Shown: positions 31,098 through 39,095, counted from the stretch's first letter. The stretch is 40,644 nucleotides of DNA from Paraburkholderia phenoliruptrix (GCF_902859825.1 NZ_CADIKB010000048.1:1-40644); one strand, 5' to 3'. Notes: generated from the sequence alone by a model not told the origin. Numbers and translations: made by a program.

Positions 31098-32426
31098 ATG
31101 AACGTCCAACCCCAGGTGTCTGATACCCAGATCATGGTGCAACAGGGGCGGGGGCTCCCCAGCATTGCTGATGGGCTTCCCCAACCCCGTGCCACCTTTC
31201 CTGCGTTGGCCCGTCGCGCGTTCGAAGACGAAAGCGCCACGGACCCATGTCTGAGCCCAAGACTGGCAATCAGTCTGGCTATTTCAAGCGAAAGTTCTGC
31301 ATATGACGTCCTGGCCGAAGTCGTGATGGCCGGACGCGAGGGTGTCCCGCTGCTTGTCGATACGTCGGCGCCAGCAACATCCACGGATGAAACGATTTCC
31401 TGCGATTCTTCCCGCGGGTTGCTTCTGCACTCGATCGAACGGCTCTACGAGTCGTCGCAACGTGGCAGCCTGCGGGTCGGGACGTTTCCAATGGTCGTCA
31501 TCAGCGAGGATCATCTTGCTGAAGCCGCTTCGTTGGGAGCCGTGGAAACGTATGTTCGTGTCGGCAACGGCCGGCGCGGATCAAGCGCGGTATGCGCGCA
31601 GTCGCTGCTCGCGTTCGAGTCTCTCGGGACGAGAGTTAGCGGCGTATTCTTCGATGAGAGTTCAGTGGTACGGGATGGCTGCGGCGGCATCTTCGGAACG
31701 AGTTCCGAATTTGTTGGCGCGAGCGAGGCGGTCACAGGGGTTGTGTTGAATCTGTGTGATTACCTCGTGGAACTTCCGGGCAAGAATGCCCAGCTCGACG
31801 ACAGGCGGCTCAAAAAGCACGTCCGCCTGGCGGTTCGCGATCTTGACGCGATGCACGACGTTCATGCGATCGGCGGGAATCTGGAGCAATCCAGTGAGGC
31901 CCGACGTATCGCCATCGGAATCTCGGGCATTGCCTCGGCACTTCAGAAACTAGGGAGCGCAAGGGACGCGGATAAAGCCAACGCGGCGCTTGGACAGGTA
32001 GCTGGGATGATCCGTGACGAAGCCTATGACGCCTCGTGCGATCTCGCACAGGAACATGGACCTTCAACATGGTTCGATTGCGGGGACTTCGATGCCGGAC
32101 CCATGTCGGACCTGCTGCCGCCAGAAGTGGTGCAGCGTGTCCGCATGTTTGGACTCAGGAACGTGCAGATTTTCGGGTGGGCCCTGGTAGCGGACCAGCC
32201 GGTTTCTGCGCACGCCGTCGGACTGACGTCAGACGGAAGTATCGATGCGGTGCGAACCGCGGAGGGGGTCGGCCAGCAGTTGCAATGGCATACTGCGATT
32301 ACGGAAGCTTTCGGCACGAAGTATCTTGCAGAGGTACTGGTGCCGGACAACTGGGGCGCCGCTGAGGTGGGGAAACTCGCCGCACGGTGTTGGCAGGGAG
32401 GCTTCTGGGGCGTGGCGGTACGCTGA
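31098..32426 (+). CDS. RNR-alpha-like protein lacking catalytic cysteines
   Basis: 442 aa from the ATG giving MNVQPQVSDTQIM; AAGGAG upstream. Residues from ~200 to the end can be laid on the NrdA barrel of this window. VVLNLCDYLVEL matches AVCNLGSVNL; LKKHVRLAVRDLDAMHDVHA matches LRRTVRIAMRMLDNVIDMNY; ARRIAIGISGIASALQKLG matches KHRPVGLGLMGHQDALYMLG; RDEAYDASCDLAQEHGP matches AYYAYEASSDLAVERGA; VRMFGLRNVQIFGWALVADQ matches ILKQGMRNSNCIAIAPTATI. In the same gapless register the radical site NLCTE reads GTSSE and the second redox Cys is Leu. The C-terminal CxxC is absent. N-terminal ~200 residues match nothing obvious. It is probably a non-catalytic paralogue, possibly regulating or assembling with the true enzyme. 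Homology by eye. Confidence 0.7.
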   Translation: MNVQPQVSDTQIMVQQGRGLPSIADGLPQPRATFPALARRAFEDESATDPCLSPRLAISLAISSESSAYDVLAEVVMAGREGVPLLVDTSAPATSTDETISCDSSRGLLLHSIERLYESSQRGSLRVGTFPMVVISEDHLAEAASLGAVETYVRVGNGRRGSSAVCAQSLLAFESLGTRVSGVFFDESSVVRDGCGGIFGTSSEFVGASEAVTGVVLNLCDYLVELPGKNAQLDDRRLKKHVRLAVRDLDAMHDVHAIGGNLEQSSEARRIAIGISGIASALQKLGSARDADKANAALGQVAGMIRDEAYDASCDLAQEHGPSTWFDCGDFDAGPMSDLLPPEVVQRVRMFGLRNVQIFGWALVADQPVSAHAVGLTSDGSIDAVRTAEGVGQQLQWHTAITEAFGTKYLAEVLVPDNWGAAEVGKLAARCWQGGFWGVAVR

Positions 32427-32469
32427 TAGCGTACGGCGGCCGTGCGAATGGGCCTGGCCGGCCCATTGT

Positions 32470-32536
32470 GTCGAAAGACTTCTTCGCAAAATGAGGGCGT
32501 TTGCAAAGAGGTTTTTTGCGCGTAGCGCAGAAAGGG
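32470..32536 (+). ncRNA. Tandem-hairpin RNA element, copy B
   Basis: TCGAAAGAC, then stem CTTCGCAAA/TTTGCAAAG (32482-32490/32500-32508, one mismatch), then AGG TTTTTT, then stem GCGC-gta-GCGC (32518-32528) and AGAAAGGG. Same order and joining bases as copy A. In the second stem a U-A pair in A is a C-G pair in B. Lies after the RNR-like gene and before the DUF3150 gene; the first stem may act as a terminator. Confidence 0.55.
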
Positions 32537-32576
32537 TAGCTGACACACCTATCTAAGTCAGCCGTTCGTTTGTCAA

Positions 32577-32605
32577 CCCTACCGGGGATTTCATGCCCGG
32601 TAGGG
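32577..32605 (+). promoter_or_regulatory. Stem-loop before the DUF3150 gene
   Basis: CCCTACCGGG (32577-32586) with CCCGGTAGGG (32596-32605): 10-bp perfect stem, no T run. Just before the ATG, GGAGATCTCC is self-complementary and contains the Shine-Dalgarno. Confidence 0.5.
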
Positions 32606-32639
32606 GGCATGGAGTCTTCGGGGTTTCCAGGAGATCTCC

Positions 32640-33740
32640 ATGTCGCAGCAAACCGAAGTCCGAACCCTCGAACGGGTTCTCTGTTTCAGTATCGAAGCCC
32701 ATATCTGGTCTGGCCGGCGCAAGCTGAAAACGACCGACATTGGCGAAGTCGAGGATCTGCCGCACGGTGACCTTGCGTCGCTGGGCAGCAAGAAGGTCAT
32801 CGACAGCGAGCACCTCAAGGTGTTCGACAAGCTCAAAAAGCGCGCGCAAAAGGCTTGTGAAAGCCGCGGCGTGCGTTTCCTGGGCGGCTATGCCATTCCG
32901 GCCGGGAAGGCAAAGCTTGTCGCCGATGATCTCGACGCAATCTCAGTCGAATACGAGAAGGAGCGTAACCATCTCGTATCGAACTACGACCGTCTGATTC
33001 TCGAGTGGCAGAACGCCCCGCAAAACCAGGAATGGGCTCACATCATCAAAGACGAAGCGCCCGAAAAGGCGTACGTTGAAGGTGCTCTGGGGTTCCGCTG
33101 GCAGGCGTTCAAGGTTCGCTCCGTGGGTGAGTCGGAAGAAGATTTCGACCAGCTCTCGGGTGGCCTGAAGCAAGCCGAACAGGGTCTCGCGGGGACGCTT
33201 TTCCGGGAGATTGCCCAGGAAGCGGCGGCCTTCGAGGAACGCACCCTGTCCTTCGGCGGCCAGAAGAACGGCCAGGCTCGGGAATACGTCACGCAGCGTT
33301 GCAAGAACGCGCTGCAGGCGATTCGCGAGAAGATGGAGGGCCTTGCCTTCCTCGACCCGTGTGTACGTCCGATCATCGAAACCATCGACTACAGCATTAA
33401 GTTGCTGCCGGAGAAGGGCAAGATCGAGGGCATCCACCTGACGACCCTTTGGGGGCTGACGGGGATCCTCAAGCGACCGGAGCGTATGCGCGCGTTTGGC
33501 CAGCAGTGTCTGGAGTCGGGTGACGTCGCCACGACGTTCAACCTCGCCGTCAGTCCGCGCTTCGGTGCGGCGGACGAAGAGGGGGATGCACCCCCGGTCG
33601 CTGTGCCGATGGCTGCTCCCATGCAGCCTGTTGTAAGCGCTGGTTCGCCAGCACCTGTCGGCCGTCCTGGCCCGGCAGTTCCGTCGATGCCGCTGCCTTT
33701 GCCGCCCCAACCGGGTATGGCGACGGGCTTCGGGATCTAA
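32640..33740 (+). CDS. DUF3150 family protein
   Basis: 366 aa; GGAG 8 bp upstream. The N-terminal 300 residues fit DUF3150: VLCFSIEAHIWSGRRKLKTT, LASLGSKKVIDSEHLKVFDK, LKKRAQKACESRGVRFLGGY, AIPAGKAKLVADDLDAISVE, then mostly helical sequence (ETIDYSIKLLPEKGKIEGIH). The last ~60 residues are Pro/Ala-rich. DUF3150 proteins are found next to MoxR/CobS-like ATPase and CobT-like VWA genes on conjugative elements and phages; the function is not known. Here it sits directly before the VWA gene, consistent with a three-part complex. Confidence 0.8.
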   Translation: MSQQTEVRTLERVLCFSIEAHIWSGRRKLKTTDIGEVEDLPHGDLASLGSKKVIDSEHLKVFDKLKKRAQKACESRGVRFLGGYAIPAGKAKLVADDLDAISVEYEKERNHLVSNYDRLILEWQNAPQNQEWAHIIKDEAPEKAYVEGALGFRWQAFKVRSVGESEEDFDQLSGGLKQAEQGLAGTLFREIAQEAAAFEERTLSFGGQKNGQAREYVTQRCKNALQAIREKMEGLAFLDPCVRPIIETIDYSIKLLPEKGKIEGIHLTTLWGLTGILKRPERMRAFGQQCLESGDVATTFNLAVSPRFGAADEEGDAPPVAVPMAAPMQPVVSAGSPAPVGRPGPAVPSMPLPLPPQPGMATGFGI

Positions 33741-33741
33741 A

Positions 33742-33797
33742 CCCGAAGGGGCGTAATAATCGCCCCTTCGGGGGCGATTCTTTCTCGAAGGAATCGC
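33742..33797 (+). promoter_or_regulatory. Two stem-loops before the VWA gene, one covering its ribosome site
   Basis: CCCGAAGGGGCG (33742-33753) / CGCCCCTTCGGG (33761-33772), 12-bp perfect stem. Then GCGATTC (33774-33780) pairs with GAATCGC (33791-33797), whose last base abuts the ATG; the AAGGA site lies at the edge of the stem. Confidence 0.6.
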
Positions 33798-35927
33798 ATG
33801 AACATCAATACGCTGAAAGGTGCCTTGCCGATCGCGGCCAGGCTGCTGGCGGAGAAGTGTGGTCTGAAGGTGCGCATAGGAGGCAATCGAGCCTACGCGA
33901 ATGCCAGCGAGATCGTGCTTCCCGATCTTCCAATCGAAGTGGAAAAGGCTCGAGTCCTCGGTCTCGGGTTTGTTCTTCATGAAGGGGCGGGGCACATCGT
34001 CCATACCGACTTCGAGTCGGTGACGGCAATGGACCTCGAGGCTTTCACCTATCGGATCTACAACGCGCTCGAGGACGTGCGCATAGAAGCTCTGGTGGAG
34101 CGGCGCTACCCTGGTGCCAATCGGATCTTTACGGCAATGCGCGAAATCCTGTCGAAAGATGGGCAACTTCGCGAAATGTCGAATTCCTCCGATCTGGCTG
34201 AAGCTCTGATCACCGCGACGATGCATACGTTGAACTGGCGGCAGCTCAAGCGAACCTTCTTTCAGGGTCGCGAGGCTATCTCCGTGCAGTGGCTTACAAG
34301 TGCGTTTGGCAGTTCCTTTGCGGACGCATATCTGACGGTCATCGGCAAGGTTCAATTCGCACAATCGTCTGCCGATGCAGCCCGGATCGCTGTCGAGGCG
34401 GTTTCCCTCCTGCAGCAGTATGCAGAGGAGAACTCGGACCGGGAGCAGGATTCCCCGGAAGACGATGGGCAGGATGAGGCCGACGGGAACTCCCCGGAAG
34501 CTGATTCCGGTGCTAACGGCGAAGCAGGATCTGTCGGCGAGAGCAGTCAACCCGGTCCAAGCGGGCAAGACGGTGAAGCGGATCGTGAGGGGGACGTTCA
34601 GTCCGACCCTGCGTCGGCTGACCCAGCCGCGGCGAGCGCCAACGGTAGTGGATCTGCTGCGGAGGATGACGCGTCGTCGACTGACGAAGGGGAATCTTCG
34701 CAAGGTACCGCGGATGCCGAATCCGATGCGGCCGGGGATCCGTCCTCGGCGAAAGGCGGTTCTGCTGAAGCCGGCGGTAACGCCGAAGCGGAACCGGACG
34801 GCGACAAGTCACAGGGCGACGCCGCATCTTCAGCCGCAGTGGGTGATGGTGCGCAGTCGAGCGGTGACTCTCAGGCGGGCGATGGTGCTCAACTGAGCGA
34901 CGCTTCGGGTCAGGAGTCTGGTGCTGTTGCTGCTACTCAAGATGGCGGGGGCGCGAGCGTCCCCGCTGACGACGGGCAGCAGCAAACGCTGGGGAATGAT
35001 TCCGGAACGCCGTCGTTGGACCTGTCCCAGAAAGCAACGTCGTGCGATGTTCGTGCGGCGTTGGGTGCTGGCTACAACCCCGGAGAGGATCTCGGGGAAA
35101 TAGTTCAGGGCATGCTTAACGGCATGGCGGCTGAGTCGGCGGAGCCTCCTGTCCTGTCGAATGCGATCCCGTTCACGGAGGAAATCGAAGACAACGGCGA
35201 GATCGTCCAGCGCGTCAAGCGCGAGTCGATAGCGCTTCGTCGGAGACTGACGACGGCTCTGGAAGCGGTAACGCAAACCAGAAGCTGGGACGCATATGCT
35301 GGTGAGCGGCTTTCCAATCTGGGTGCTCTCAGGCTGTCGACTGGCGACCTGAACATCTTCGAGCGGGAGTCGTCGCGCACCAGTATCGACGTGGCCATCC
35401 ACCTGCTTCTGGATCGCTCCGGAAGTATGCGGGCGGAAGAGCGGATGACGCTTGCGATGGATACCTGCACTGCGCTCGGTATTGCTCTAGGGCAAATCGA
35501 CGGGGTACAGGTGGCAACGTCTGCGTTTCCGGCCGGGTCGGACGAGTGCGATCGGGATGTTCTCGTTCTGAATCGCTTCGGCGAGTCAGTGCGCAAACGT
35601 GCCGGCCGGATCGCAGCGGTTCGTGCGGACGGTCACAACACGCCGCTCGCAGACGCGATGCTGTATGGCCAGTACTCGCTGTTGTCGGCCAAGGCGACCC
35701 GGCGGATTCTTCTGCCGATCACCGATGGCTTACCGGACAGCGCGGAAGGCGTGGTGGATGTGGTTGCATCGTGTCAGCGCTGGGGTATCGAGGTTATGGG
35801 TGTTGGTATCGGACTCGATATTTCCGGTGTGATTCCCAATAGCGTGTGTATCACGGAGGTTGCAGATTTGCCGACCCAGATGTTCGAGCTGCTGCGCAAG
35901 CAACTCGTCCTGAAGAAGGCGGCGTAG
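33798..35927 (+). CDS. CobT-like VWA-domain protein
   Basis: 709 aa. Residues 1-210 resemble the CobT N-terminal domain (LGLGFVLHEGAGHIVHTDFE with an HExxxH-like stretch; YNALEDVRIEALVERRYPGA). Residues ~215-410 are a very acidic, low-complexity Asp/Glu/Ser/Gly/Ala-rich linker, as in CobT. The C-terminal ~200 residues are a VWA domain with the MIDAS motif in AIHLLLDRSGSMRAEERMTL (~538-542) and a later HNTPLADAMLYGQY Thr position. It should bind Mg2+ and partner the AAA+ ATPase at 22169. Although the ATPase gene is 10 kb away, both lie in the same array. Confidence 0.88.
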   Translation: MNINTLKGALPIAARLLAEKCGLKVRIGGNRAYANASEIVLPDLPIEVEKARVLGLGFVLHEGAGHIVHTDFESVTAMDLEAFTYRIYNALEDVRIEALVERRYPGANRIFTAMREILSKDGQLREMSNSSDLAEALITATMHTLNWRQLKRTFFQGREAISVQWLTSAFGSSFADAYLTVIGKVQFAQSSADAARIAVEAVSLLQQYAEENSDREQDSPEDDGQDEADGNSPEADSGANGEAGSVGESSQPGPSGQDGEADREGDVQSDPASADPAAASANGSGSAAEDDASSTDEGESSQGTADAESDAAGDPSSAKGGSAEAGGNAEAEPDGDKSQGDAASSAAVGDGAQSSGDSQAGDGAQLSDASGQESGAVAATQDGGGASVPADDGQQQTLGNDSGTPSLDLSQKATSCDVRAALGAGYNPGEDLGEIVQGMLNGMAAESAEPPVLSNAIPFTEEIEDNGEIVQRVKRESIALRRRLTTALEAVTQTRSWDAYAGERLSNLGALRLSTGDLNIFERESSRTSIDVAIHLLLDRSGSMRAEERMTLAMDTCTALGIALGQIDGVQVATSAFPAGSDECDRDVLVLNRFGESVRKRAGRIAAVRADGHNTPLADAMLYGQYSLLSAKATRRILLPITDGLPDSAEGVVDVVASCQRWGIEVMGVGIGLDISGVIPNSVCITEVADLPTQMFELLRKQLVLKKAA

Positions 35928-35934
35928 GTCGGGC

Positions 35935-35954
35935 CCGGGGGGATCTCCCCCCGG
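35935..35954 (+). promoter_or_regulatory. Stem-loop between the VWA and primase-like genes
   Basis: CCGGGGGG-atct-CCCCCCGG, 8-bp perfect stem with tetraloop, then GTTTATC. Weak as a terminator; resembles the other intercistronic stems of the array. Confidence 0.5.
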
Positions 35955-35986
35955 TTTATCAACTGCAGTAGCAAAAGGAGTAGACG

Positions 35987-37060
35987 ATGAGCGTTGATGT
36001 GCTCGAGCGTCGGCTTGAAAATGAAAGGCAAGTCGCCGAAGCTCAGTCGCGTTCGCAGGATCGTTGGCCTGACTTGCTGCGGGTGGCCGGCCTGGACGAA
36101 CAGTATCTGCGACTGAAGCGAAACGGTCCGTGTCCTTTTTGCGAGGGCACAGATCGATATGTCTTTACGGACAAGTATGGCGACGGCAGTTACTTCTGCC
36201 GCGGATGCGGCGGCGGCAACGGTCTCAAGCTGCTGAGCGTGGTGTTCCCGGATAAGACGTTTATGCAACGTGTTCGCTGGGTGTTGGAGTCGCTTGGGGC
36301 AGGGTTGCCCGAGGCTCCCGTGCGTCCACGCAGTGCGGAGGCGCCGCGCCGGTCTGGCGAGCCTATGAGCAAGGAGGAGTTTGCGCGACGGAAGGCTCGC
36401 CACGTAAAGTTGTGGAACGAGGCGCGGAGAATTTTGGTGGGAGACCCGGTCTGGAAGTATCTGACTGGGCGCCTTCCCGAACTTGATCCGGCTGATATTC
36501 CCGCTGTTCTGCGGTTTCACCCCGCGCTGCCGTACTGGGAAAAGGACGAGGACGAAAATTTTGTTCTTGTCGGGAAGTTCCCCGGTATGGTGGCGGCGAT
36601 TCAAGGGCCGGACGGTGTCTGTTGCAACGTCCATCGCACCTTCCTCACTGAGGAAGGCACGAAGGCTCCGGTACCGAGCGTGAAGAAGAAGGAGCTCTCC
36701 CTGGAAATCAAGGGAGGTGCCATTCGACTCTACGCTCCGACTAGCCGGGAATTGAGCGTTGCGGAGGGAATCGAAACGTCGTTGGCTGTCCGGGTGTTTC
36801 GCCGTGAAACCTGCTGGTCTATGGTCGACGCCGGCGGGATGGAGGAGTTTGATTTCTCCGTGCTCGACGAGATCGATCTGCTTCGGATCTACCAGGACAA
36901 TGATCTGCCCGACAATCGGGGAGTTCGTCGTGGGTTCCAGGCAGGCGAGAAGCTCGCTGAACGCGCGAAGGCGAAGGGAAAGCGAGTCATCAAGTACGCG
37001 CCAGCCAAGGCTGGGACGGACATGCTTGACTTTGTTCGTTCGCTGCCAACGCGGTCATAA
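35987..37060 (+). CDS. Primase-like protein: zinc ribbon plus Toprim
   Basis: 357 aa; AAAGGAG upstream. N-terminal zinc finger CPFCEGTDRYVF ... YFCRGCG (Cys at ~49, 52, 71, 74), as in DnaG and phage P4/T7-type primases. A middle domain (RKARHVKLWNEARRILVGDP, VWKYLTGRLPELDPADIPAV) matches the DUF7146-type linker of plasmid/phage primases. Toprim elements: ELSVAEGIETSLAVRVF (catalytic Glu, ~260) and DLLRIYQDNDLPDN for the acidic strand. There is no helicase domain, so it would need a separate helicase. Last gene of the array, ending before a strong terminator. Confidence 0.82.
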   Translation: MSVDVLERRLENERQVAEAQSRSQDRWPDLLRVAGLDEQYLRLKRNGPCPFCEGTDRYVFTDKYGDGSYFCRGCGGGNGLKLLSVVFPDKTFMQRVRWVLESLGAGLPEAPVRPRSAEAPRRSGEPMSKEEFARRKARHVKLWNEARRILVGDPVWKYLTGRLPELDPADIPAVLRFHPALPYWEKDEDENFVLVGKFPGMVAAIQGPDGVCCNVHRTFLTEEGTKAPVPSVKKKELSLEIKGGAIRLYAPTSRELSVAEGIETSLAVRVFRRETCWSMVDAGGMEEFDFSVLDEIDLLRIYQDNDLPDNRGVRRGFQAGEKLAERAKAKGKRVIKYAPAKAGTDMLDFVRSLPTRS

Positions 37061-37088
37061 AGACGGGTCGGAGACGACCCTGAACAGG

Positions 37089-37122
37089 AAGCGCCGGGGG
37101 AAACCTCGGCGCTTTTTTTTTT
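37089..37122 (+). terminator. Terminator of the 21-37 kb array; intron target
   Basis: AGCGCCGGGG-gaaa-CCTCGGCGCT followed by ten T. The group II intron starts at the very next base. Confidence 0.92.
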
Positions 37123-38973
37123 GTGCGCCCAGCATGGGCGCACTCCTGCGGGTGCAAGTCCCGCCATAAGCTGGTCACAGCGAATGAAGTGAAGCGCAAC
37201 TGCATGAGGGCGACCGAGTGTGGGGAGGAAGCGTGGAGCGTAAATCGCGAGCCGATGAACAAGAATCGCATAGAAGGCGCTGCCGAGCAGGGCGAGCGGG
37301 CAAATCTCCGCGAAGCTCTCGTGACCAAGGCGAAGCGGCGTAGATGCGGCGGTTGTGCGATGAAGGAGTGCGTTCTTACCTGGGGACGCCTCGCCTCATG
37401 CCTGAAAGGGCGACGGTGCTGAACCGGAGCGAGGTCTCAGCAGAGGTCATAGTAGCCACAGGACAGGCCGGCGAGGCTGGAGCTGGTGGCGAAGGACCGA
37501 ACGGAAAGGAGTGTTCAACGACATGCCGACGCAACAGGCAAGGCGTCAGATGCCCGCGCGAGCGGGGCAAGCGGTGGCGGCGCGCGGTGAAGCTGCGCGT
37601 GAAGCCGTGAGCGACGAAGCCTGGGGCTCGCGGTATGAGACGAAGAGCACAGGGTCAGCGCTGCTTGCTGCGGCGCTGACGAGAGAGAACCTGCAGCAGG
37701 CACTCAGACGGGTGCGGGCCAACAAGGGTGCGCCGGGCGTTGACGGGCTGGACATTGACCAGACTGCGCGACACCTGACGACAGCCTGGCCGGCAATACG
37801 TGAGCAACTGCTGCGTGGGACCTACCGGCCGATGCCGGTGCGGCGGGTGACGATCCCGAAACCGGACGGTGGCGAGCGCGAGCTGGGCATCCCGACGGTG
37901 ACGGATCGACTGATCCAGCAGGCGTTGCTGCAGGTGCTGCAACCCGTACTGGACCCCACCTTCAGCGAGCACAGCTACGGCTTCCGGCCCGGGCGGCGTG
38001 CGCACGATGCAGTGCTAGCTGCGCAGTCGTACGTGCAGTCGGGGCGGCGGATCGTGGTGGACGTCGACCTGGAAAAGTTCTTTGACCGGGTCAATCACGA
38101 CATTCTCATCGACCGGCTGCAGAAGCGTATCGGAGATCCGGGCGTCATCCGGCTGATCCGGGCGTACCTGAATGCGGGCGTGATGAACGATGGCGTGGTT
38201 CAGGAGCGGCATGAGGGGGCGCCCCAAGGCGGTCCACTCTCACCGTTGCTGGCAAACGTGCTGCTCGACGAGGTGGACAAGGAGCTGGAGCGACGGGGTC
38301 ATTGCTTCGTCCGCTACGCCGACGATGCGAACGTGTACGTTCGCTCACGCCGTGCGGGCGAACGGGTGATGGCACTGTTGCGTCGGCAGTACGAGCGGTT
38401 ACGCCTGAAGATCAACGAAGCCAAAAGCGCGGTGGCGAGCGTGTTTGGTCGCAAGTTCCTGGGCTACAGCCTGTGGGTAGCTGCGGGTGGCGCGATCAAG
38501 CGCAAGGTGGCAGTCAAACCATTGGCCACGTTCAGGCAGCGCGTGCGGGAACTGACGCGTCGGGGCGGACGTAGTCTGAAGCAGGTGGTGGAGAAGCTGC
38601 GTCCCTACCTGTTGGGCTGGAAAGGCTACTTCCGTCTGGCGCAGACGCCGGGCGTGATGCGGGACCTGGACAAATGGGTGCGCCATCGCCTGCGCGCGAT
38701 CCAGTTGAAGCACTGGAAGCGCGGCACGACCATGTATCGTGAGTTGTGCGCACTCGGCGCGACTCATGACGTGGCGCGACAGGTGGCGGGGAACAGCCGT
38801 CGCTGGTGGCGCAACAGCGGCAAGCTGCTCAACGGCGTGCTGCCCATTGCATGGTTCGACCGACTAGGCCTACCCCGTCTCTCCTGACCTCAACTTCCCG
38901 AACCGCCCGGTGCGGACCCGCATGCCGGGTGGTGTGGCAGGGGCGTAGCCTGTTGGCTACCCCCTATGCCGAT
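37123..38973 (+). mobile_element. Group IIC intron with maturase ORF
   Basis: The 5' end GTGCGCCCAGCATGGGCGCA is typical of bacterial class C introns and starts straight after a terminator T run, the known insertion preference of this class. Near the 3' end, GAACCGCCCGG-TGCGGACCCGCA-TGCCGGGTGGTGT (split here) folds as a domain V of class C type (38900-38935). A domain VI-like stem GGGGCGTAGCC/GGCTACCCCC and the terminal TATGCCGAT follow. The total is ~1.85 kb, a normal length. The exact 3' junction is judged by similarity to the usual CTCGAT-type ends. Confidence 0.85.
37523..38887 (+). CDS. ltrA: Group II intron reverse transcriptase/maturase
   Basis: 454 aa from ATG 37523, with AAAGGAG upstream. 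RT blocks in order: KGAPGVDGLDIDQT (RT0/1), VTIPKPDGGERELGIPTVTD, HSYGFRPGRRAHDAV, VVDVDLEKFFDRVNHDILID, EGAPQGGPLSPLLANVLLDE, and FVRYADDANVYVRS with the YADD catalytic site. Then comes a maturase X domain (LLGWKGYFRLAQTPGVMRDL). It ends without a DNA-binding/HNH endonuclease domain, as expected for class C. Encoded inside the intron; splices and mobilises it. Appears intact. Confidence 0.93.
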   Translation: MPTQQARRQMPARAGQAVAARGEAAREAVSDEAWGSRYETKSTGSALLAAALTRENLQQALRRVRANKGAPGVDGLDIDQTARHLTTAWPAIREQLLRGTYRPMPVRRVTIPKPDGGERELGIPTVTDRLIQQALLQVLQPVLDPTFSEHSYGFRPGRRAHDAVLAAQSYVQSGRRIVVDVDLEKFFDRVNHDILIDRLQKRIGDPGVIRLIRAYLNAGVMNDGVVQERHEGAPQGGPLSPLLANVLLDEVDKELERRGHCFVRYADDANVYVRSRRAGERVMALLRRQYERLRLKINEAKSAVASVFGRKFLGYSLWVAAGGAIKRKVAVKPLATFRQRVRELTRRGGRSLKQVVEKLRPYLLGWKGYFRLAQTPGVMRDLDKWVRHRLRAIQLKHWKRGTTMYRELCALGATHDVARQVAGNSRRWWRNSGKLLNGVLPIAWFDRLGLPRLS

Positions 38974-39095
38974 TGGGGCGCGGTCGTCCTCTTGCAACGA
39001 GGTTGCGGATTTCGGTGATGATGATCAGCCGTTCCGGTGAACGTGATCAGTATGGAAGCTGGTGTTGCGCGGTCAGGGAATTATAACGAAGGTGA
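38974..39095. other. Junction between the intron and the IS21-like element
   Basis: No gene. Contains the 3' flank of the intron, then the terminal repeats of the IS: CGGTGATGATGATCAG (39013-39028), CGGTGAACGTGATCAG (39035-39050) and GGTGATCACG (39091-39100). The exact IS end cannot be set without the other end. Confidence 0.5.

Noticed and set aside
32943..34703. 586-aa open frame on the minus strand opposite the DUF3150 and VWA genes
   Set aside because: Arg/His-rich shadow frame; the plus-strand genes have clear families, ribosome sites and codon bias.
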